Source of the DNA: Melastoma dodecandrum
Lineage: Eukaryota > Streptophyta > Magnoliopsida > Myrtales > Melastomataceae
DNA length: 64,000 nt
Reading direction: 5' to 3'
NCBI GenBank assembly: GCA_029817715.1
Contig: JARUPY010000164.1
Span: forward strand, 314,001 to 378,000
Position numbers and translations under genes: made by a program. Each line of letters begins with the position of its first letter. Position 1 is the stretch's first letter. This document shows, piece after piece, positions 1 through 9,827 of the stretch. The notes under the pieces were generated by a model. That model did no database searches, had not been told where the DNA came from, and saw only the letters and a list, made by a program, of their open reading frames with translations.

Positions 1-420
1 TTAAATTAGCTTTTGGTTATTACTATTTTTCGCCCAATGGGGAGTTAGGGATAGCCCATTTTCTGTCCTCTATAAATAGGACTTTTATGTTTAGGTTTAA
101 AAAAGACCTTTGGAACTTTTTACCCAAATTTGGCAGTCGTCAAGTTCTTGCATGAACTTTTCGCAACTATTCTTATCAATCGGTGGATTCCAAGAGTGAC
201 GATATTATTCGAACGTTCCCATAATCGGTGGTGTTTATGTATCCGATTGTCTGGCGTTAAAACCTCGTGACAGTCCTGGTGGTGCTTCGGCTTTATCAAG
301 AGGCGGTTCAAGTTTTATTCCGTTCGTTTCTTTACCCTGGTTTAGATTACGTCTTTCCCTTTCGTTCCGTTTTCGCCTTTGCTGTTGTCCTTTCATGTTT
401 CCACGGTTGGTAGCACATGA
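1..420 (+). mobile_element. 3' part of a family-D LTR
   Basis: This stretch is clearly homologous to 26384-26774, the 3' half of the family-D LTR. Shared landmarks in order are the block around GGGGAGTTAGGG, a TATA box, TTGGCAGYCGTCAAGTTCTTGC, and two GGTGGTG...GTATCC motifs near 226 and 276. The LTR end is near 420 (reading GCACATGA; GCATCA in the other copy). The left end lies outside the window. What follows (TGTACATTTT) does not match the D primer site, so this is either a solo LTR or the 3' LTR of an element to the left. It is noncoding. Confidence 0.75.
71..78 (+). promoter_or_regulatory. TATA box of the family-D LTR
   Basis: TATAAATA sits in the same context as 26451-26458 in the other D LTR, which is the usual position of the Pol II promoter in a plant LTR. 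Activity is inferred only. Confidence 0.5.
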
Positions 421-1042
421 TGTACATTTTCCATGCTATATACAAAACATACAGGGTACGAACTAGTACAAAATACAAATTTGTACAATAAGTTTTTAGT
501 ACATTCTGTACATTTTCTCTCATTTAGTAATGTACAAGGAAAATCAATGTACAAATTTGTAATTTATAAAATAATTCACTTAGTAAAATTGTACTTTGTA
601 CTAATTAGTATAGTAATTGTTTTTCGCAAAGCACAAATCTGCACAATAATTAGTATTAATTTTAACAGTAACATCGGGACCAACCTCCTAACCTGCTTAG
701 TTGAGAATTTACGGATCTACCCCTCATTTAGTTGGTTAGTCGACTATTTAGACGTAATTTTGTAATCTTAGTTTTTGTAGGATGGATAGCGGAAGAAAAT
801 CCAATGGAAAAGGCAGGCATACTACTTCGTCAAAAGGACTCGCCGCGGCGCCGGACAACAAGGGCACGTACGTGTCTCGCTTGTTGTGTACAAGATTTCC
901 CATCATCGGAAGATAGTAGGATCAAAATAGGGAAACAATATCATATTGAATGCGTGTATCCAGCTCGACTGTTGCATCAAAAAAGCAGAATCATCCTTCA
1001 GTAGCCCATATCATCCCTGGTAAAGGCTTCTCCATCCCACAA
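421..1042. other. Non-element DNA, GTACA-rich at its start
   Basis: No gene is supported. From about 420 to 610 the AT-rich sequence carries many GTACA/TGTAC words (for example near 421, 443, 467, 482, 502, 511, 532 and 548). Between 660 and 1004 there are short open frames on the plus strand, including one beginning with the residues MDSGRKSNGKGRH near 782, but there is no recognisable domain and stops follow quickly. Confidence 0.5.
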
Positions 1043-2031
1043 TCACGCCCTACCTCCTACGAGTCCTCGAAGAGGTTCCTCGGGTAGTCTTACGTGTATG
1101 ATCTTGAAACATTTGTTAGCGTCACGCGATAGATGAAGATGAATCTCACTCGTTGTGGTGGTCATGTACTTTACAGCATAATGGCATTCGCAGTGGCGTC
1201 CAAATCCTCGAAGACATGGATTTGACCTCCTCACGACCACATAGGATCAATCCGCTACCACGGCAAGAGCTGATAACGTGGTGGTTGCTGAAGGGGAACT
1301 TCGCGCTGACAACGGCTGTTTCACTTAGTGTCCTCGGAGGTGCATTGAGGACCAAGGCTATGTCGGCTCTCTGTATAGAAAAGAGGTCCACAATGGCGGT
1401 CACGAATGCCTAGTTGTTCGTGTGCTTCGGGCAGTTCCATACAAGGATGGAGAACTCGTTGTGCAGCTCCATGTCGACGATCCCCTCCGCCACGGCGATG
1501 TCCAAATGGCTTGTCTCCCGTAAAAGCAACTCCCAAACGGTTGTGTTCCCATATGTGGCGAGCTTAATCCACATATTGGATATCTTGTTATTAGATGCCA
1601 TAGTTGCAACTCGGAGGCTAGGTCGGATGGCGGTTACATAGATTTAGTTGGTGCCTGCTGCAAGAAGGTGCATTATTGGCATGTTCATATCACGTAGCAC
1701 ATGTTCTACGCTGGCTGGAGTCGGAATTTGTTTCATCGAATTGTGTGTCCGACACCACGCACTCAAGGAAAGCACCACGCAAATCGTGAACCCATTGACC
1801 ATCAGGATGTGTAGCTTCGAGGTTAGTGGGCAGGCACACATCGACCATTGTAATGACGTACGGAGGTGAGTCGCGCATAGTCCGATTGCCGAACCATATT
1901 TCGACCGTCAGGCGGCAAGCCTTTTCACAAGGAATGGGTAGTATGGAGTGCACTTGAACGTTGTACATCAGAAGTGGATCGATAGGGGCATGGCTGTGCG
2001 ACGGGGATCCAACGCCATTCTGCATCGCGAG
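1043..2031 (-). pseudogene. Unidentified eroded minus-strand coding remnant
   Basis: A run of overlapping minus-strand open frames (1690-2025, 1644-1841, 1400-1641, 1321-1536, 1146-1403, 1043-1240) reads like one protein broken by frameshifts. The best piece, 1690-2025, is 111 residues with ordinary protein composition, including the segments LTVEIWFGNRTM and EATHPDGQWVHDLRGAF. The next pieces include SNMWIKLATYGNTTVWELL and ELHNEFSILVWNC. I do not recognise the family. It could be an old host gene or an integrated viral sequence; nothing seen settles this. The Tat-like element A begins exactly at its upstream edge (2032), and the frame can be followed on the far side of that element at about 15906-15955, so the insertion appears to have split the remnant. 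Confidence 0.4.
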
Positions 2032-2361
2032 TGTTTACATGGCAAACGATATTTTGGGCTTCTGCGTTAGGCTTTGATGGATTCAAGTATGGACGGTCTT
2101 TGCAAGACCTTCGATCGTCGTGCTAGGGCAAGGATCGATATTGGAGTCAGGAACAAGTCGAGGGAGTGCAGTTCGCCAGAAAGGATGCTCGAAGGTAAAG
2201 CTTCGTCGAATGCTTTCAGTATCGATGACGGATAAGAAGACCCGAAGCCGTCGCTTGTGAAGTATCGATGATAGAAATGTCTTAGTAGATAAGTAGTAGT
2301 TAGTTTTAGGATAATTAGCACGTGTTAAATATGAGTCGGTTGGCATTTATTAGTTAGTGTT

Positions 2362-2369
2362 TATAAATA
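2362..2369 (+). promoter_or_regulatory. TATA box of the element A 5' LTR
   Basis: TATAAATA lies 13 bp upstream of the nested solo LTR; the same box is at 15684-15691 in the 3' LTR. Transcription would normally start about 25-30 bp downstream, which is now inside foreign LTR sequence. Confidence 0.6.
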
Positions 2370-2381
2370 AGTCAGCCCTGG

Positions 2382-3197
2382 GGATACAAGGACGATTGTC
2401 GCTTCACCCGCATCCGTCGTTTTGCCTGCATCTCAACCAACGTCGCTTGCTGGAGGCCTCAATCTGCTGGTCATCATGTAGGCGAGACGAAAGGAGAACC
2501 GAGCGACACGACTCTCAGGCGACGAAGGGCAATCATGCGACGAGCAGCCCAAAAGACGGTTACGATCTGACAGCTCAGGTTTGACAACTTGCACACCAAG
2601 AGTCGTGTCTGCTCCACTACCCTGCCCCATTATCTTTTCAAATCTTTTTGGGAGAAATTAATATATTTCTTTTCCTTATTTTCTGATCCTATCCGTTATT
2701 TTATTTCCCTTATCTTTTATTTCATTTCCTTTATTGTCTTTCCATGGGTAGCTTATATATGTCCCTGCATTGTAAGAGTTAGGAGTAGATTATTTAGACT
2801 TTTCAACATAGATTAGGCTTTTGTCTTTCTAACCGAAGGAGTGGATTCTCTGTCAACCTCGTTCTTCATTTGATGGATTCCATGTGCAAATTGAGTAGAG
2901 TGTATCAACCGGTGGTGGTGTGCATGTATCATCAGTGTTGTTCCTCGCCCTCATTCTTATTCACGGTGGTGTGTCTGTATCCGTGTGACAAGCGAGTTCT
3001 ATTCGAGTCCTCTTTCACTGTGGTGTATCTGTATCCGTGGAAGTTGATCTTAACTTGTCCCTTCATACCATCTATTCAGCCATCCCGCTTCATCTTTTAC
3101 CCTTCCGACCATTGCCACGTCACTCAATTCCACACCCTTAGAGACGTCCCCATCGTTATGGTATTGGAATCATCTGTTCCTTACCACCCCCGTATTA
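2382..3197 (+). mobile_element. Solo LTR of the CRM-like family (B) inside the element A LTR
   Basis: This 816-bp block is homologous, in reverse complement, to the LTRs at 21031-21784 and 25435-26253. It begins GGATACAAGG (TGATACAAGG elsewhere) and ends CCCCGTATTA (CCCCGTATCA elsewhere). The flanks are CCTGG (2377-2381) and TCTGC (3198-3202), a 5-bp target duplication with two later changes; the uninterrupted site in the 3' LTR of A reads CCCTGGTCAGTTG near 15697. No internal sequence is attached, so this is a solo LTR left by LTR-LTR recombination. Its orientation is opposite to all other B copies in the window apart from the fragment at 18626-19217. Confidence 0.9.
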
Positions 3198-3402
3198 TCT
3201 GCTCAATTGTAAAGACATGAAAGTCATTCCATGACATCGAAGGGCTGCTTGATTTTCAACTTATCTGTTCGTAATCGTTTCAAGTGTTGTTATACGAAGG
3301 CTGTAAGTCTTTTCTTGCACACTTAGTGAATCTTTATTCGTTCTTCTTTTACTTTTATTGGCGACCACATTTTCTTTCAACACTTTGAGTGCCCGATAGT
3401 TT

Positions 3403-3420
3403 TGGCGACCACAGTGGGAG
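3403..3420 (+). promoter_or_regulatory. Primer binding site of element A
   Basis: TGGCGACCACAGTGGGAG immediately follows the 5' LTR. It has the TGGCGAC...GGGA form seen at the tRNA primer site of Tat/Ogre-type elements, where minus-strand DNA synthesis starts. The tRNA was not matched. Confidence 0.55.
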
Positions 3421-3436
3421 ACGAAAGTGAGTTTCT

Positions 3437-5110
3437 ATGACTACACGGAATGCCAACAACTCGAAGTGCGGCTAACAGAATGGCTGATACTTGTGTTAAA
3501 TCGGAGACCAATTCTGGGCAAGGCCAAACATTACTAATAGCCAGAGCCGTCAAAATGGGCAACAAAATGCCCAGAACACTGGACAAAAACATGTCCAGAC
3601 GCAGGAGCGAGGGACATCCTCTGTGTAGATTGTCTTGCCAAACATGTCGGATACAGTCCCTTTGGATGTTTTCTTCAAGTGCAGGCCAAGAATCAGGAGA
3701 ATTTTTTGGAGTTACAAAAACAACTCTAGGGATTGACAGCCAGGTTCGATACTGAACTTTCCCCTGATTTTGCGGCTAGAAGGACTGCTATTCGAGAAGG
3801 GAAGCATAGGGTAAGTTTCAATCATGAGGCCGCCCACGATCCTGTCCATTTAAGTCAGGACTATCGACGGACTGAACCAATTTTGTCGCGTTTTGTCTCT
3901 GACGATCGAGGCAATTTTACCACGCCTGATCGATTGAATCGTTATAATGGGTTCATCGATCTTGACGATGATATGCAGGGTCCCTATCGATCACAAGCAT
4001 ACGCACCTCCTCATCGTCGAAGGAAGAGCCATTATACGCGATCTACTGTCGACAATCCTGTCCGTGGACCACCTGTAGAAGGTCAACTCCCATGGAGGAA
4101 CATTTTCAGTAATGTCCCTAGAGACGTACCTGCCTTCGATAGGGAAGCTGACGGGAATCCTTTGGAAATGGAAGTTCCTAGAGTCCCGCTGAGGCCTATC
4201 GATCCTGTTGATTATAGAGATGTAATCGCTTGAATAGTTGAGCAAATGGTCCCGGGAGTGGTGCGTCGAGAAGAGGTTAGCCTTTATAGGACACTTTACC
4301 CGGAGTTTATCGATAGGGATTATCCTTATCCCTGGGGTTACAAGATCCCCGATTTCACCCGCTTCTCTGGTGAAGATGAAATGACACCAATGGGGCATAT
4401 AGTTAGGTTCACTCATCAAACGGGTGAGGCATCGAACAATGATCATCGGAAGCTTCGACTCTTCCCTAATTCGCTTACTGGACCAGCGTTCACTTGGTAC
4501 ATCCATCTCCCGCCTAACTCAATACAGAATTGGCAGGACATGCAAGCGCAGTTCATGCAGGCCTTTGCTATTCTTGATTCGACCATTTCTTTGGTTGAGT
4601 CGACAATAGCTTGGAGAACTAGCAGTGAGCTTCCTACAGCGATTCCGAAAGGCTCGACTCAGATGCAAGACATTAATCAGGGAAGATGAGTTGGTTAACG
4701 TGGCCCAGATGCTCTCAATATTCGTATCCGAAATAAAATTCAAGGGGAAAAGTTCAGAGATCTTTATGAACTTTCTTTGAGGGCCACTAAGTATGAAAAT
4801 TGACTCAGGGAAGAATCGAGGGAACGTACAGCATATTAGATTGAGCCTACAGCATATCAGATTTGTCAAAGAAAAACTTCAAAGCTAAGGCGTCTCATAA
4901 GTGAAATGAGGAGCGAAAATACTCATTCGATATTGAGAAAGCTGATGAAATCTTCAACTGGCTCCACAAACGAGATCGAATCAAGCTGAAGCCTCGCCAT
5001 GGACTTCCTCGAACAAATAGGGAAAAAAAGAAAAATTATTGCAAATGGCATGGGTGTTTTACCCACGCCACGCGTGACTGTCTGAGTTTTAGAAATCTTA
5101 TTTAGGATCT
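3437..5110 (+). pseudogene. gag of element A (broken)
   Basis: Gag would form the virus-like particle and bind the element's RNA. The readable parts are an N-terminal piece from about 3437, a 166-codon frame 3733-4233, then after a TGA stop a 147-codon frame 4246-4689. The latter includes FPNSLTGPAFTWYIHLPPNS and WQDMQAQFMQAF, the conserved core of plant gypsy gag domains. Near 5040-5095 the segment CKWHGCFTHATRDC is the variant CCHC-type zinc knuckle seen in Tat gag. At least three stops or frameshifts separate these parts. The start codon is uncertain, because ATG at 3437 and 3450 lie in different frames. Confidence 0.75.
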
Positions 5111-6218
5111 CATCGAGGCAAAAATTTTGTGTTTCAAAGAGACTGAAGAGTCACCTTCCGTCGATCAAAAGCCATTGGCTTATCGTGAAGTTCAAACGTT
5201 TTACATTAACATGGTTGATATTGTTCGACGTTCTTTTCAGGGATCTAATGTTTCAGAAAAGACTTTCATGGTCAACAAGTTGTTCAAGAGGCTTCTCGAT
5301 AATGGACTCATTTTTTGTCCTGTAGCTGCATCGAAGCTGAAGAATGAGGTCTCTGGTGGCACATGGATGAAACCATACCACTCACATATGTTTCACTTTT
5401 AAGAAGTTTCTCCAATCTCACCAGACGGAGGATTGGTTCGATCTGACTCCTGTAGAGAGGGCTGCAATAGGGTTTTCTCATAAGGAGCCTTCGAGGGCGT
5501 TTAATCGGAACCCCAGAGGAAGAGGGTCTGCTCTTGATGCTCATAAGGTCTTTCCTGACAAAGGACATGTCATTTAGAAAGCGATAGCAGCACCTCATCA
5601 CATAGATACCCAGATTACCCCGCTGTCTGTCAACAGCGATGTGAATTCCTTTGCTAAGTAAAGTGACTTGTCCAAGGAAACAGTCAAAAGAGGCAATGTT
5701 AAGGATCGCCTTCGACCCTCAGCCCGTCTCGATGAACAATCTCTCAAAGATGGACCTCCCATTGCACAATTTCTCCAGAATGCTGATACTTGCAATCGAT
5801 GCAGCCCTATTCTGAAGGACAAGATACTAATCTCTCAGCTATGCCACCTGTGCTCTTACAATTCCTTACAGAAGCTGATCGTCATGTCTTCGGCAAACAA
5901 TTTTGACAACATTCTGGTCGACAATCCACTCTAAGGTATGATCGAAATAAACTCATTATATTGCATGCCTGTTTTTGTTGGCAAAGAAAATGTAAGGCAA
6001 GTTCAAGGATACGATGCCCAGGAAGGACATCATGTCCAGGTATATCCTGAGTATCATCAATCCTGTCGACGTCGACTTGATTTTTCCCGTTCTGATGATG
6101 ATGAGTAGAGGCAGGTGAATAACCGACGATCTCCAGCCATGTCTAAGAGCAGTAGAAAAGGAAGGAAAGACGTCGAAGGAGAGCAGAAGAGAAACGACAC
6201 ATATCCGTTAACCCTGCA
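5111..6218 (+). pseudogene. gag-pol linker region of element A (broken)
   Basis: This continues gag downstream of the zinc knuckle. The frame 5127-5402 includes EKTFMVNKLFKRLLDNGLIF, which has a clear counterpart in element C near 55950 (TIIVNMLFKRLVSKGIL). A second short frame runs 5668-5934. The stretch is full of stops and has no catalytic domain. It probably encoded the gag C-terminus and the spacer before protease. Confidence 0.55.
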
Positions 6219-6845
6219 ATGGTTGAAGGGGAGAAAATCGACCACGACGACTTGTTTATGATCGATGATTTTGTTCCCCATGATGACTTCCCTAAGGATA
6301 AGGGAAAGACTGCTGAGGACGATGATTGTGAAGATACCTTGGACGACTTGGATTACAATTCGGTCAGGTCAGGTGCTCCTGACAACCCTGTCGAGTGTAA
6401 TGTCATCATGTTACCCACAGAGTTTGCGGGACCTACAATCGATAAACCTATCCCAGGTATTTTTAAAACTTCGACTCCTTGGGTCGTTCGTTGTCCTATA
6501 GGCTTTCCAGTAAATTGGTTTATTAAGCGTAGTCCTTCGATGCAGTCTCAGATGCATCCTTTATACATGGAAGCAAAATTTAATGGGATTCTACTGAAGA
6601 AAGTTTTGGTCGATAATGGCGCAACGGTCAATGTAATGCCTTTGCGTACTCTCAAATACTTAGGATATGATAAGGTAGACGTTACCAACACCGATGTTGG
6701 AATAATGGGTTTCAATGGCCTTATGTCAAAGTGTGTGGTTCCCACTCAAATTGACTGTTGGAAGGTCCACGATCAATACTACTTTCTTTATAGTAGATGT
6801 CAATACTACCTTTACCGCTCTCTTGGGTCGAGATTGGCTACATAA
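6219..6845 (+). pseudogene. Aspartic protease of element A (degenerate)
   Basis: This 208-codon frame contains the retropepsin signature as KKVLVDNGATVNVMPLRTLK near residues 125-145. The Tat family normally has a DGGA or DSGA triad; here the catalytic Asp is kept but the next residue is Asn. Retropepsins cut the gag-pol polyprotein during particle maturation. The frame shifts at about 6780-6800 and continues in another frame (6715-6957) with FFIVDVNTTFTALLGRDWLH, the usual end of the domain. Confidence 0.75.
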
Positions 6846-6957
6846 GGCGGCAATGATCCCTTCAAATGTGCCATGCTATTATTACTTAATTTTTCTAATT
6901 TCATGCATAGTCATGATTTTATTTAAAAAAAAATCAATCGAATGGAAAACAAAATAA

Positions 6958-7652
6958 GATCAAGTAGTTTCTCTTCATCGGGAACTTATGCTTTGGCTAG
7001 ATTCTGAAGTTGATGTTGTTAAAGGTGATTTGTCCATCAATACTTGTCTTACCCCTATCGAAATCTATACAGGAAATATTATTGGTGTTGTCGATGACAT
7101 GAGGTTGAAGAAGAGGTACTCTCTTGGAGTTCCAAATGTCGGACCCCTGGGAGAATCGACAAGAAAGTTCGAATACTTTGTCAGATATGGGGGTCCTCCA
7201 CATCATATAGTCGATGCTCCATCTGATTGGGACTCTGATGAGGTACCTCCAGCCATCGAAGCTGAGGCTCAAGCAAAGAAGGAGGGAGAGCTTGCTGGAA
7301 TCCTTTGCTCTATTAAAGAATCTACGGGATTGCTCTCTATTGCCGAAGAGGAAAATGTCAAATCTGTTGACGGAGGAGTAAATCTTCACACTGAAGGTGG
7401 AGAGAAGGATGCTGATTGTAGCAGCCCGGACTTGGAGCCCGAGAGACTCCCCCGGGAGGAGGAAGATGCTTGAAAATGATCAGGAAGACGTAGTCCTTGA
7501 TGTCTTAGAGCGACTACGAATGTATAGGCTAACTAAACCTGTAGTTAGTCTAGAAAAGTGTCTGGAAACTAGTTCGCTGGACGTAGATAGTCTCGACTAG
7601 CGTGCTGAAGAGGATGGGTCGAATCTTGGTTTGAAAATGTTTATAGATTCAA
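6958..7652 (+). pseudogene. Protease-reverse transcriptase spacer of element A
   Basis: The frames 6988-7473 and 7397-7600 are acidic, low-conservation sequence (for example EVPPAIEAEAQAKKEGELAG). No catalytic motif is seen. Position and composition fit the variable linker between protease and reverse transcriptase in Tat polyproteins. Confidence 0.5.
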
Positions 7653-8602
7653 ATGGGTTTTGTATGTCATCCTACTATGAATAAAACAACGTTTTGTGAT
7701 AAATCTATAGCTGAATTTCCTGAAGATCGATGCACTTTAATGAAGCCTCGAGTGCCTCTTGTAATTGTAAATTTGAGCGACGATGAAATCCAGCAAGCTA
7801 CTTTTATAAGTGGTTCGATTGACAAAGATCTTTTCCAATCGATCCTGACCCTTTTAAAGCAGTTCAGAGATTGTTTTGCATGGGATTATACAGAAATGCC
7901 TGGCTTAGATCGACTATTGGTCGAACACACTTTGCCTATTAAGCTAAACTTCAAACCCGTAAAACAAGCTCCGCGTCGTTTGCCAAGTGAACATAGACAG
8001 CAAGTCTTTGCCGAAGTAAAGAAATTATTCGACACTGGATGCATAAGGACATCTCGATACACATAATGGATTTATTCTATTGTTCCTGTAAAAAAGAAGA
8101 ATGGAAAAATTCAAGTTTATATCGATTTTAGAGATCTTAACAAAGAAACACCAAAAGATGAATATCCGATGCTAATAGCGGACGATCGCATCGATAAGAC
8201 ATTTGGGCATAAAATTATGTCCTTTATGGATGGTTATTCTAGATATAACCAAATATTCATCGCTGAGAATGATATATACAAAACAGCTTTTCGTTGTCTT
8301 TTTGGAATTTTTGAATTATTATAAAATCGTTGGCAGACCATTGTCATATTCATGATCTTCGAAAAGCTTTTCTTCAAATGAGAAAGCACAATTTGAACCT
8401 GAATCCCATGAAGTGTGCCTTCGGCGTTCGCACTGGTCAGTTTTTGGGATTTTTAGTTCATCATCGAGGTATAGAGATTGATCCAGGTAAAATTAAAGCT
8501 ATTTAAGATCTACCGCCTCCATCGACTAAAAAGCAGCTTTAGGCTTTCTTAGGAAGAGCCAATTACCTAAGACGATTTATAGGTAATTTTGCCGGTCCAA
8601 CA
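7653..8602 (+). pseudogene. Reverse transcriptase of element A, catalytic motif deleted
   Basis: The enzyme would copy element RNA into DNA. Recognisable blocks are FRDCFAWDYTEMPGLDRLLV and HTLPIKLNFKPVKQAPRRLP (7866-7990), VPVKKKNGKIQVYIDFRDLN after a stop near 8066, FMDGYSRYNQIFIAENDIYK, and then MKCAFGVRTGQFLGFLVHHR near 8408. Between GIFELL (about 8320) and the MRKHN block (about 8380) roughly 50 expected codons are absent, including the catalytic YxDD loop. Together with several stops this makes the enzyme certainly inactive. Confidence 0.85.
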
Positions 8603-9120
8603 ATGGCATTTTCTAACTTGTTGGAAGGAGAAAATAGTTTCGAATGGACTGTTAGTCATCAGGAATCCTTTGAAGCTATTAAAAAGTACCTTATCAATCC
8701 ACCGGTCCTGGCCCCTCAAAGGCAGGGTCGACCTTTTTCGTTGTGCATTGCTGCAGGTGATAAGGTACTTGGATCGATGTTGGTACAAGAAGATAATCAA
8801 CGTAAAGAACGAGTCATTTGTTACTTATCTCGGATCCTTTCTCCCATCGAACATAGGTATACTAATAATGAGAAGTTGTGCCTTTCGTTGTATTACGCTG
8901 TCAGGAAAATTCGACACTATATTGGGAGTAGCACAGTATATGTAGTATCGAATACTCTTGTGTTGAAGATGTTGTTCGATAGTCCTATGTTATCTGGTAG
9001 GCTTAGCAAATGGAGTCTCATTTTGTCCCCGTTTGATCTTCAATATCAGCCACAGGCGTCGATCAAAGGGCAGGTATTAGCTGACTTCTTAGCCCAGTAT
9101 ACGGATTCAAAATTTACCAG
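8603..9120 (+). pseudogene. Reverse transcriptase connection and first RNase H of element A
   Basis: This is the first part of a 246-codon open frame (8603-9343). It starts within the reverse transcriptase thumb/connection (FEAIKKYLINPPVLAPQRQG) and continues into RNase H (RPFSLCIAAGDKVLGSMLVQ, VICYLSRILSPIEHRYTNNE, KWSLILSPFDLQYQP). This domain order is standard for Ty3/gypsy pol. RNase H degrades the RNA strand after copying. The expected catalytic Asp of the first strand reads LCIAAGD, so activity is doubtful. Confidence 0.8.
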
Positions 9121-9827
9121 TTCTCTAGATCCGAAGGAATTTTGGGAAGTTTGGTTTGATGGATCTATGTCCAACGAGGAATTTTGGGAGGTTTGGTTTG
9201 ATGGATCTATGTCCAACGAATGGGTTGGGGTAGGAATTCATATTTTATCTCCTTTGAAAGTAAAACAAAAATTAGCTTGTAGAATCGACGAAATGTTAAC
9301 AAATAATTGCGTCGAATATGAGGATCTAATAATTGCTCTATGAACCTTGATCGACCTTCACGTGTCCTATGTGGTAGTTCGCGGGGGATTCACAACTTGT
9401 CATACATCATATCAAAGGATCGAATATGTGTACCTTTGATCATCTCCAGAAATACTTGGACAAAGTCCATGAGTTGTCTTCTTTCTTTAAAGAAGTTCAT
9501 TTTGAACACATCCTTAGGGAAGTCAATTTCGTAGCAAATGAATTGGCACAACATGCCTCCGATTTTCAAATAAGTCATCGATTGATGCAAGAAATCGGAG
9601 GACAAGTACAAACAATACCTTCTGTGTTGAACAACGATATTATACATGAAAATACCATTAATATTTTTCGATCGACAACTGATTGGAGAAAATCATTCAT
9701 GGAATTTTTCTCCAATCCTGGGAAGGGGGCAACCCACCAAGTAAAGTTGTTGGCAAGATTCTATATTGTAATCGACGATGTATTGTATCGAAAGCAGAAT
9801 GATGGTGTCCTTTTAAGATGAGTTGAT
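9121..9827 (+). pseudogene. Second (archaeal-type) RNase H of element A, with internal duplication
   Basis: FWEVWFDGSMSNE is the first strand of the additional RNase H carried by Tat elements, with the catalytic Asp in FDGS. A 42-bp in-frame tandem duplication (9137-9178 and 9179-9220, two differences) repeats this strand and its Asp. NNCVEYEDLIIAL near 9302-9340 holds the catalytic Glu. The frame then breaks and continues in 9426-9821 with FEHILREVNFVANELAQHAS, the last conserved block with its Asn/Asp region. The product would be nonfunctional. Confidence 0.75.

Larger units (their letters stand above)
2032..3399 (+). repeat. 5' LTR of element A (interrupted)
   Basis: It starts TGTTTACATGGCAAAC, as does the 3' LTR at 15398, and ends near 3399 just before the primer site. 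Removing the nested solo LTR and its duplicated target (2382-3202) leaves about 546 bp, close to the roughly 508 bp of the 3' LTR. A segment of the 5' LTR at about 2194-2247 is shortened in the 3' copy, and the copies differ at many single bases, so the insertion is not recent. Confidence 0.85.

Noticed and set aside
2870..3220. 116-codon plus-strand frame in the solo LTR
   Set aside because: It lies wholly in LTR repeats (GGTGGTG...GTATCC), and equivalent frames in other LTR copies are broken.
3991..4506. 171-codon minus-strand frame within gag of element A
   Set aside because: It is the mirror of the gag reading frame; the plus strand has the recognisable gag core.
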